A stretch of DNA of 64,000 nt from Amia ocellicauda (Eukaryota > Chordata > Actinopteri > Amiiformes > Amiidae). The DNA lies in assembly GCF_036373705.1 (NCBI RefSeq), contig NC_089863.1, positions 23,644,417 to 23,708,416 on the forward strand, read 5' to 3'. The position numbers and the translations under genes were made by a program. The notes beneath the pieces are model-generated. The model made no database searches, had not been told where the DNA came from, and was given only the letters and a program-made list of their open reading frames with translations. Shown here one piece after another: positions 10,258-20,200 of this stretch (position 1 is the first letter of the stretch; each line of letters opens with the position of its first letter).

Positions 10258-11165
10258 GTCTTCCCTCTAAACCTGTATAATATTTTGCATATTTAGCAAA
10301 CAACTGCCTTTAAAGCAGGTTCTCTCACAACAAACACCCCCATAAGAAATAAAAGAGTTGGACCTGGGAGATTACCAAGAAAGGCAAAGGACTGTAGCTG
10401 GTGTGATTACAAGCTGAGAAATGTTGAACATTCAATTCTAACTGTCTATGTTCAAGAGAATTGTGATTTTGATATGCATATACTTATAATACATGTGACA
10501 TGAATTCAAAAGTTTGTGGGTAAATTACTGCTATTTAATATTTCCCTCATTGATTTGCTTCTTGTGTTAGTTTTGCTGTGTAAGACTGCATAGATTAAAA
10601 CAGGTGATGGATTTGTGTACATCTTGCTATTCATTTTGATAGTTTGTATTTAATAGATTTTACTATGTGTTCCCAGAATAAGCACAAATACATAGAAATT
10701 GTATATATTTAACTTTAAACACATTAGATGTTTGCGTATGTCTATAGAGATGCACTTCTGTGTACATATTGCAGCTGTGGTGTTAGTATGCATGTGTGGT
10801 GGCGCTGTCGTACTGCAAGGTGAGTTCAGGTGAATTTACATTACGTTTCACTGGAAACTTCACTGACCCTTGTTTACAGGTAATGACCCTTGTCTTTATT
10901 TAGTTTCTTATGTTAAATACTGCTAATTCCTTAAAGTAACGATTAATATTGTATATATATAAACGTAGGTCAATGACGTTCATATTTGATAGATAAATGC
11001 AGATATTTATTTTTTAAGCTTTCTTTGTAAAATAGCGGGAAGGCTCAGGCCCTGGTTGTTTTACACCAAACATCATTTATAATTTAATATATAACATTAA
11101 TATTGCTTAAACTAAGATCTGTTCATGTTTTTTAATATAATGAGAGTTTCTTTTCAAGTCGAAAG
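9946..11165. other. AT-rich non-coding spacer with a CA/TA microsatellite
   Basis: No gene is recognised. A (CA)n run followed by (TA)n lies at 10,221-10,257. A GTGAGT donor-like site follows CTGCAAG at about 10,820, without a convincing exon. Confidence 0.5.
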
Positions 11166-12240
11166 ACAACCATTACAGACCAAATGGGAAGAGCCTTCTG
11201 ACCTCCTGCTGGGAGGAGGCATTCCGCCCCCATGCCTGTGAAGTGTCTCCTCCTCACAGTAGCAACCTTCTTTCACCTTGCCAGTGAAACATGATTTTAG
11301 TTTCGTTCACTCTGTGTGCATGCTAAAAGTGCAGAAGTGTGCTCACCGCTCTTCTGAGTTTTTTAGACTTCGGTCTTCTCGTAGAGCTGTGCTTCTCTTC
11401 GGACGTAAGTGCACAGCAGGAGTCTCACTCAGAGCCGGCCTTGGTCCCCCCATTGTGATCTGCTGTGCGTTTTGCAGTAATTTTTCTCACACATAGAGCT
11501 GGCTTTGGCTCCTCCACAGAGATCTACTGTGTAAATTACCCATCTTTCAGATATTCTTGTGTGTGTGTTGGAGCTGTTATCCACGGGAGAGTGTCACTAG
11601 GCTGAGCAGTTCCCGTTGCGGGACAGACACTGCAGATCCCTGCACTCGACAAGGATCGACACATCGATAGCGACCTCAAATGGAAGCCCTCCATCACCTG
11701 CCCTTGCAGGAGGAGATGTCCATCCTCCTCAATACATCAATTATGCCTGTTCAAACTTCGGGGCCACTGTTGACCTGAGCATAAACACTCAGCCAAGGCG
11801 AAGGAAACGGCATCAAAGTATGCTGACCTTCAACAGCTGAGAAGACAGCCCTGGTCGCGCCACTGGCCCTACCCTCAGGGGATACAGTGGGTAAAAAACA
11901 TACAAAAAAAAACCTGCAGCAGCAGGCCGGCAGCGCGCAGCCAAGTTTCCAGCATATCAGAGGCTAGACACAGGCCAAGGGTAAAAATAGAGACTAGGGG
12001 AGAAGTTAGCCCTGCAAGCCCCCTGGCAAAACCACAGGGAGAATGTCCCCAGAGACAGAAGACAATGAGCCACGGATATGCCCTCCATTTCCACTCTGGC
12101 CCCCCTCCTCAGAGGAGTGCTGACCACTGTCGGATGCCCAGAAGGGCACCTACTTCCATGTCCCCATCCTCCCAACACACAGGACATATCTACGCTTCGC
12201 CTTTCAGGATCAAGCTTACGAATTCATGCTAAAATTGAAT
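11166..12240. other. GC-richer spacer, no recognised gene
   Basis: Short frames on both strands without recognisable domains. Two imperfect tandem copies about 90 bp apart (around 11,428 and 11,500) share GAGC-GGC-TTGG and GATCTXCTGTG patterns. It may be a decayed retroelement, but no diagnostic motif is visible. Confidence 0.35.
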
Positions 12241-12785
12241 TGGGCTGATTGTTGTGTTGGTGATGCATTAATTGTCATTTTCTTTTAGGATAAAATCCAG
12301 AAGAAGTCCTGCAGAGATACCAGGGCAATATGGCTAACCAAGGCTATCAACCCTTTTTTTTTAACCACCACCAAATCAGATCTGGCATCTTTGAGGGAAC
12401 AGAACAGAGAATTGTTTAAATTCTCTCAATGTATTAGAGTGGACTCACTGGTAAATCAGTACAAAACTGGTACTATTAACAGGCCTTTAAAATATTTTTA
12501 CAGAATCATTAGTTACTGAAAGAAGTTAATAAAATTATCAATCTTATTTATATATGTATTTGTAATATTTTGAGGATCTCAATTTTGCCTTTCACATTCA
12601 AGCTTTGTCAGTGTTACCTTAATCTTAACCGCCGTTTAACCGCCTTAACCTAGTTTAGACATGACGTTCAATATTTCAATGTTGGTTCTTCTCATTCCTG
12701 TAAAAATAGTAAAACACTTTCTAATCTGTTTGTGTCCTTTTTTGTTAAAATTGTGAAATATGGCCTGTTTTCAAAAATACACATT
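12241..12785. other. AT-rich spacer, nothing recognised
   Basis: No open frame of note, repeats or RNA gene seen. Confidence 0.5.
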
Positions 12786-13140
12786 CAAAGTGCTGTTATA
12801 CATTACAAATGTGCACAACTTTAATTTAGGGATTGCAAATTATGTAATAAATGCTTAATAACAGCAGCACTATAGCTTTATTAACAAATTAATTATGAGA
12901 TAATTTGAGATATATATCAATAATGCTCTTATATATTGAAATTGTGCACCACTTTAGGGGTTGCAAAACAATGTATAAATGGTTATAAACAGCTTATTAC
13001 TTGTTACATTCATTTATAGCATATTTTGATTTAGGAGGATCTATGCTTACAATGCTGTTATAGATTAAAAATATGCAACATTTTAGTTTAGGGGTTGCAA
13101 AATGATGTATAAATGATCAACAAAAGCTTATCAACAGTTA
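12786..13140 (+). repeat. Degenerate tandem repeat, three copies of about 125-140 bp
   Basis: Three successive blocks each carry a TGCACCACTTTAGGGGTTGC-like core, then ATGTATAAATG and a TTATAAACAGCTTATT-like stretch (around 12,810, 12,945 and 13,070). The copies are diverged, indicating an old array. Confidence 0.6.
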
Positions 13141-13182
13141 TTTTAAATGTAAACACCTTGTATTTTAGGCAAAGGTCTATAT

Positions 13183-14640
13183 CAGGGGTGTCAAACTCAA
13201 GGCCTGCGGGCCGAATACGGCCCCACAATGGTTTTAATCCGGCCCCTGTGAAGGTGGTGTATCATTAAGTAATTACGCCCGCGATAGCTTGCGAAAGAGG
13301 AAATATGCATGTGCTTTTTTAAAGAACTTTATGCTTAAAGTCAGCGATGTAGTGTGTCCAGACAAAAAGCATTTGTTTGCAAATGTCAGTCTCTCACGAA
13401 ATACCGTTGCCGAGAGATGATTTAGCTGCTAATCTCAGACCAGCTAGCCCACAAAGCAAGTCATTTCACTGCATACTCGCCTGCTGTTGACGAGAGCACT
13501 GACATACCAGACACGACCCAGTTATCTGTTTTTATCCGGGGGGTAAATTCAGGTCTAAATGTTACTGAAGAGCTTTTGGGTGTTGCAGCAAATGACCCAT
13601 TTCAGCAAGTTGACAGATGCGTGAACCGAATGAAGTTGCTGTGGGAGAAATTAGTGGGTCTGAGCACAGAGGAGCGCCTGCACTGTGTGTGAAAAAACAG
13701 GTTTGCTTGCTAGGATGCAAAAATAGTGTCAGTGTCCCGGGACAATTTATCATTGCATGCTACATCAGGAAGCGTTGTGTGGGAAGGTGATGAATATGGA
13801 TCATGTAATGCACACGGTAACAAAAACTGTACATTTGATCAGGGCTAGAGGTTTAAATCACCACCAATTCCAGGCATTCCTTGAGGAAAATGGCGAAGTG
13901 TGCTGGCTGAGTCGGGGCGTAGTACTCAAAATGTTTTTCGAGCTACTGGGAGAAATCAGACTTTTTCTGCAAAACAAAGGGAGACAAATATCAGAGCTCT
14001 TGGGTGAAAGCTGGCTGTGTGATCTTGCATTTCTGTGTGATGTTACTGAGCATCTTAACACCTTGAAGCTAAAGGGCAGTAAACAGGTCATAACGGAGAT
14101 GTATGACAGTGTGTAAGCATTTCAGCTTAAATTACGTTTATGTGAGAAGCAAATGCAGCAAGGAAACCTTTTCCATTTCCTGACATGCTAAGCCATCTCT
14201 AACTGTATCACAAACGTCACTATTCCCAGTGCTGGAGTCGCTGCAAAACTGAATCTCGCATTTTAACAAACAGCAGTTCAGTTTCCAGCTTTTCTCCAGC
14301 CCGTTTGGTGTTGATGTGAACAATGCTCCAGATGGAATTGATCGAATTGCAATGCAATGATACACTTAAGGCGAAGTTCAGTTCCATTGACGCTGCAGAG
14401 TTTTAGCCCTTATTACCAGTCACGGTACCACAGACCCGCCTGCACGCTGCACAAGTCCTCTCAATGTTTGAAGCGCAGACCTGTGCTAACAGCTGTTTCA
14501 CTGATGAAGCTCAACAAATCCCCCAAACATCACGACTGAATGACAAGCATCTCCACTCCATACTGGAGATCGCTTCAGCACAAGACTAACAAGCTAGTTT
14601 CACGAGAAAGGTGTCAGGTCTCCTCAACAAATGAACCCCC
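13183..14640 (+). pseudogene. hAT-superfamily transposase pseudogene (GTF2IRD2/ZBED-like)
   Basis: It starts with CAGGGGTGTCAAACTC, the usual end of Charlie-type hAT elements. Frames then encode recognisable parts of the transposase in order: VDESTDI (around 13,490, the catalytic-Asp region), VFIRGVN...TEELLG, then HQEALCGKVMNMDHVM (13,760), CWLSRGVVLKMFFEL (a degenerate RWLSRG), and LCDLAFLCDVTEHLN. The C-terminal RLNDKHLHSIL-like segment is near 14,535. Stops and frameshifts interrupt it many times, so it cannot encode transposase. The same family gave rise to domesticated GTF2IRD2 and ZBED5 genes, but this copy is dead. The 3' terminal repeat was not found. Confidence 0.82.
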
Positions 14641-16313
14641 TCAGAGCAGCAATTAGGTCAGATGTGTGTTTTGAATAATCGTAAGTGTTAAAGATTAAGT
14701 ATAATTCGAATTAATTTAAATTTAGAGTTGCGAATTTTGTTGAAACGACAGTGAATTATAAATAGGGACAAGCAAATAGTTGTTTAAATATTTGTTTACT
14801 ATTATAAATGAAAGCAAGTAATCGCCAGTTGGCACCAGGCATTCCGTTTGAAGAGCTAGCGGGTTTCAGAGTTGAGTTTTCAGGTAGGGTATGTTTTTAA
14901 TGACATGGGCCACAGAAGGTTTAGCTGTGCAGTGTATCCACCACACCCTCCATAGTAAAAAGATGCAGGATGTGATAAAGATCCGACACTGTAAAACATG
15001 TTTTGATGACTACGAGCAAGCTATAGCAATAGGTGTGTTTTGTTAAATAATCATGATGTGACTTACCTGAGTCACCTCTCAAAACACGTTGTAGGATGTA
15101 GAAGAAACTACACAATTCAAGAATTTAATTCACACGTTTATCAAGTATCCACAGATCTGGATAGAAGGTATGGACATCATCTATTCACTGGGGTATGTAA
15201 TGTTTTTAATAAATAGTGAAGACAAAAGTTGCTGACCCTATTTATTTTCTTTGTAATGTGTCAGAATACCTGGCAATTTAATGAAAAACATACAAACAGA
15301 ACACAATGCTATATCATAGAATAGACTTAGAGCAAAAACAGATCACAATTCAGAGATACATCAGTAAAATTGATTTATAAATGGTACTCATAAGCTTGCC
15401 TTATAGGTAGAGCTATAACAAATAATGCAGTCTTCTTATAGTATATGTAATTAAATAGCTTCATAAGATGTTTAATAGCAGCAAATGAATGGCATGGCAG
15501 ATTATGACAATAGATTGAAGTTGGCATGAAAATGTCGTTATAATACCTTGTATTAGGTATGTTATTACATATATTATAACGTATTGTAGCAAAAAAAATT
15601 AAATGTTTAAAAATGTCTAATAATATATTTATAATTTGTAATAATCATATAGCAATTAATAACATAATTAATAATGTGTTAATAGATTGTTTATAATGGA
15701 CAATTAAAATAATGTGTTACCCATTTTCCAATTATGCACACATTATTTGGGGCACAATGCTAATGCAAATGCAATATTAATAATCTCTATTGCTGTGCAG
15801 TATCTGCTGGGATACTGGCTAAAGTAACTGTTGACGATGACAATGATGATGGCATTAGATGTGTAGCTAAACCAGATAGCTGTCTGGCAGTATGGTTTAT
15901 TTTTTCTTGTTCCTTTAACTGGACAGTCCAAGTTCACCTTAACTGCCACTAAATAGCATTTTATTATAACATGGTGGCTGTATTTGCATATATAGTGACT
16001 TTAACCTTGAATACAATCTGCAAAAGGTTTGTTCAATTATTTTATTTGTGTGCCTCAGTATTAATCTATGCTATAACACTGCTACCTAGCTCTAAGTCAG
16101 CTCATTAGATAGTAAGTTAATATCAGCAAATGTGATTTGGCAATGGTAGCTTGATCCATATAGATTTATTTGAACCTGCAAAGTGTGTAATAAATATCAG
16201 TCAGCGCTATGTGGTGGAAAAAAGCTTTGGAGTCGCGAGTTCTAGTCAGAATTTATTACGTGCACGGGAGGAACAGCGCAACACAGAACTCAAAGGATTT
16301 TAGAAAGAGCCAG
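14641..16313. other. AT-rich spacer, no recognised gene
   Basis: Rich in TAATAATATTT-like stretches around 15,540-15,720. Short open frames show no family resemblance. No terminal repeats were identified. Confidence 0.5.
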
Positions 16314-16572
16314 AGCAAGATTTCTGGCTCCCAGGTGTCTGGGAGCCAGAAATCTTGCTGATTAATAGGGGATCAAATACTTATTTCCCTTATTAACATG
16401 CAAATCAATGTATAACTTCTTTGAAATGCGTTTTTCTGGATTTTTTTGTTGTTATTCTGTCTCTCACTGTTAAAATACACCTACCATTAAAATTATAGAC
16501 TGATCATTTCTTTGTCCATGGGCAAACGTACAAAATCAGCAGAGGATCAAATACTTTTTTCCCTCACTGTAC
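16314..16572 (+). mobile_element. Tc1/mariner element 3' end fragment with fold-back hairpin
   Basis: From about 16,355 the sequence follows the well-known fish Tc1-like end (GGATCAAATACTTATTTCCC ... GATCAAATACTTTTTTCCCTCACTGTA). The element is truncated. At its inner edge, two 20-bp perfectly complementary arms (16,314-16,333 and 16,340-16,359) flank a GGTGTC loop. Confidence 0.65.
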
Positions 16573-16845
16573 ATATAGATATTAAATACAGTAGTCAGCA
16601 TTGAACAAAACTCAAAAATAAAACAATGGCCTTTCTCTAAAATTGTTAATTTGAAGCGGTTGACTCTCCTATCAGCTGTTAACTGTCCTAACAGCAGTAA
16701 CCTGTCCTATCAGCGGTTAAGTGTACTATCACCACTTATACATATAAAGTTTGACAGTGAAACTGGTAAACATAAGACACTCAGTTAGACATTGAAACTC
16801 TTCCAAATTAATGTTCACCTCTTAATTGTAATAAGACTACACCCA
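16573..16845. other. Spacer next to duplication breakpoint
   Basis: Contains a few imperfect CCTATCAGC-GTTAA units at 16,670-16,735. No gene seen. Confidence 0.45.
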
Positions 16846-17797
16846 AGATTATTATTGTGAGATGGGGACCCGCTACCACCCAGTGTTCCCGTGCAGGTTC
16901 GGCAAGATCTCAGTACATACAGCACAGGCTTCAGAAAGGCAATAAGAAGGAAGTTTATTTTATACAATGAATAGCCACAATACAATCAGTAAAAGGGGGG
17001 GACAACTACCAGGGCACAAAGTCTGCCATTCCCAAAGGGCTCAATCCTAATCTAAAACAGTTTAAATTGCTTTTAATTATCTGGGCAAGTAAATACTCAA
17101 ATCCAATAGAAAAGACTAAAAGCTACAAAATTAAACTATGATAAAATCCTATACTAAAATCCTAAAACTAAGCCCTAAAAAACAAAAACAGCAGCCACGA
17201 ATGTAAGAACAGCAACTTTAAAGGGAAATAATCCCAATACAATCCAATAGCAATAGTAGTGAAACAGGTCCCAAGTTGGCCTGAGATGAAGGCTCTCGTT
17301 CCGGGCTAAGGGTGCAGGTCCCTCCCTGCGTCACTCTTCCCCGATCGGACCCGCTTGTCAATGCAGCCAACAATCAAACAAAGAAAAGGGGAGAGAGAGA
17401 AAGAATAGAATAAATGTTCCTCAACCCAGCGTTTTCCGCAAGGAGCCTTGGCACCCACGGAGGCTTAACTTTTACCGGCTGGTAACCTCACAGCCGGTAT
17501 ATCCCCACTCCACAGCCAAGCCTGCTGGTGCTGGTGCTGGTCTCCTTTTCCCTCTAATCAGGGCGGCTTCTATCCAGGTTGTCCGTGCCGAGTGCTAACA
17601 GGTGAAGTGGCTGTGAGTGAAGGTCGGCTGTGTCCCGTGTATTCACACACAAATAATGTGAAACAATCCAAACATCAATAAATCAATTAGTGATGATAAA
17701 ACAATTAGTGAATAATTAGGAACAAATAAAAAAAACAATAAAGGATATTATAAGTGAAATAAAGAGAAACACAGAACCCCTGGCACCCTCTGTTACA
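16846..17797 (-). mobile_element. Truncated copy of the solo LTR (right arm)
   Basis: This is the reverse complement of 5,929 to about 6,890, almost unchanged. Its 5' end (TGTAACAG on the minus strand) is at 17,797 next to the TAGA duplication site (17,798-17,801). The last 40 bp or so of the LTR, including the terminal CA and second target duplicate, are missing. The inverted-duplication boundary therefore lies inside the LTR. Confidence 0.75.
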
Positions 17798-18353
17798 TAG
17801 ACACTATTCAGAAGTAAAGAACAGGCAGAAATAAATGTGAGAAGTGAAACCAGAGCTTCCCTCTAGAGAGATCTGTTTAAGGACACAGAGAGAGCAGAGA
17901 TAAAGATGAGTGCATCCCATGGTCAAGTAGTCAATTCAGTTCAGCATGCTTGACAATATCCATCAAACGCAAACAGGTTTTACAGAGACGTTTCTGAACT
18001 GCATTCTGCTGCTCTTCCTGTTTAAACTGCGAGGAAAAACAGCAGAGGAACTGGTTTCTCTGTTTCAGTGGAAATGAACTCGGCTGCCTAATATTAGTTT
18101 CTTACTGAGCAGGTAATTTAATAGGCTGTGATGCACTACAAAACAAAAGTCAATCCAAAAAATCAAAATACTGTTTTTATTGAGAAGTATTTTACATTAC
18201 AAAATTAAAGGACATTCAAAATTGTAATACTTATGATTAAAAAAAATTAAAACAATTCTAAAATCACTTAAAAATTTTAAAATCTTAACGTGATAAAAAA
18301 AAACTAAAATAACGTGCAAAAAATCACAATAGTAAAGAAAAACATTCAATATA
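17798..18353 (-). other. Distal 3' UTR and downstream flank of the intact TLR, with poly(A) signal
   Basis: AATAAA on the minus strand is at 18,176-18,181, corresponding to 5,545-5,550 of the left arm. It lies 2.0 kb downstream of the TLR stop because of the Tc1 insertion. Sequence left of 18,176 is the arm flank. Confidence 0.65.
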
Positions 18354-19574
18354 CACTCACCTAAAGGATTATTAGGAACACCATACTAATACTGTGTTTG
18401 ACCCCCTTTCGCCTTCAGAACTGCCTTAAATCTATGTGGCATTGATTCAACAAGGTGCTGAAAGCATTCTTTAGAAATGTTGGCCCATATTGATAGGATA
18501 GCATCTTGCAGTTGATGGAGATTTGTGGGATGCACATCCAGGGCACGAAGCTCCCGTTCCACCACATCCCAAAGATGCTCTATTGGGTTGAGATCTGGTG
18601 ACTGTGGGGGCCAGTCTAGTACAGTGAACTCATTGTCATGTTCAAGAAACCAATTTGAAATGATTCGACCTTTGTGACATGGTGCATTATCCTGCTGGAA
18701 GTAGCCATCAGAGGATGGGTACATGGTGGTCATAAAGGGATGGACATGGTCAGAAACAATGCTCAGGTAGGCTGTGGCATTTAAACGATGCCCAATTGGC
18801 ACTAAGGGGCCTAAAGTGTGCCAAGAAAACATCCCCCACACCATTACACCACCACCACCAGCCTGCACAGTGGTAACAAGGCATGATGGATCCATGCTCT
18901 CATTCTGTTTACGCCAAATTCTGACTCTACCATCTGAATGTCTCAACAGAAATGGAGACTCATCAGACCAGGCAACATTTTTCTAGTCTTCAACTGTCCA
19001 ATTTTGGTGAGCTTGTGCAAATTGTAGCCTCTTTTTCCTATTTGTAGTGGAGATGAGTGGTACCCGGTGGGGTCTTCTGCTGTTGTAGCCCATCCGCCTC
19101 AAGGTTGTACGTGTTGTGGCTTCACAAATGCTTTGCTGCATACCTCGGTTGTAACGAGTGGTTATTTCAGTCAAAGTTGCTCTTCTATCAGCTTGAATCA
19201 GTCGGCCCATTCTCCTCTGACCTCTAGCATCAACAAGGCATTTTCGCCCACAGGACTGCCGCATACTGGATGTTTTTCCCTTTTCACACCATTCTTTGTA
19301 AACCCTAGAAATGGTTGTGCGTGAAAATCCCAGTAACTGAGCAGATTGTGAAATACTCAGACCGGCCCGTCTGGCACCAACAACCATGCCACGCTCAAAA
19401 TTGCTTAAATCACCTTTCTTTCCCATTCAGACATTCAGTTTGGAGTTCAGGAGATTGTCTTGACCAGGACCACACCCCTAAATGCATTGAAGCAACTGCC
19501 ATGTGATTGGTTGGTTAGATAATTGCATTCATGAGAAATTGAACAGGTGTTCCTAATAATCCTTTAGGTGAGTG
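18354..19574 (-). mobile_element. Tc1-family transposon 1 (1,221 bp), in TLR 3' UTR
   Basis: Terminal inverted repeats CACTCACCTAAAGGATTA... are at both ends, flanked by TA. One transposase frame of 346 codons spans 19,426-18,386. It contains an N-terminal helix-turn-helix (LSISQSAQLLGFSRTTISRVY) and a DDE catalytic domain with SDES, QQDNAPCH and NPIEHLWD. It is interrupted by a single nonsense codon, TAG replacing Trp at codon 148 (18,983-18,985); otherwise it has the same length as copy 2. It lies in the 3' UTR of the intact TLR, in the same orientation. The other arm lacks it. Confidence 0.93.
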
Positions 19575-20200
19575 TATATACAGAACAATGCAATAGCTAT
19601 TCTGCACCTCAGGAGAGTGGAGGGAGGGGGGCATCTGTGATGTCAGTTCTCTCACGGGGCTGGTGCTGGTGTCCATTCAATCTATGTACAATTATTCCTT
19701 TTAGAAATGTGTTTAAGTACAAAACAGGTGTTTTGAATACTTTTAATGCAACCATTAAAACAAAACAAATTGCAGGCAAGTGAATTGAAATTCTGTAAGT
19801 GTTGATACAGGAAGCCTGAGGCATGTTAAAAAAGATAAAGCATTTCGGCCCCTCGGTACACCCACGGGAAAAACCCCAGCAGAGCTTCTACTCATTGTCA
19901 GGATATCACACACAAACTTCGACTTCACTCGAACTGAAGAGGGATACATGAGTTCTCTGAAAAGAGATTCATATTTTAACTGAATTCAACCAATTGATCT
20001 GATATTTGTTAAAAAAAAAAAACTATGATTATTTGTATGCCAGTGATCAAGTGATTAAAATGCGATTACACACAAATTAAATCTGCCAATGCCACTTATG
20101 ACCAATTCTGCTGGTAAACATGCTTCAGGACTGGCAACTTAGAAATCTAAGATAGTTGTACTTGATTATTACTCTCTCCTGTGATTCTCCTTCAACCCTC
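19575..20200 (-). other. Proximal 3' UTR of the intact TLR
   Basis: Directly follows the TAA at 20,201-20,203 and matches 4,748-5,370 of the left arm almost exactly. It is AT-rich with an A12 run near 20,010. The Tc1 element begins where this block ends. Confidence 0.7.

Noticed and set aside
13757..14116. 119-codon frame as a domesticated GTF2IRD2-like gene
   Set aside because: Flanking homologous sequence contains many stops and frameshifts, so it is a pseudogene fragment.
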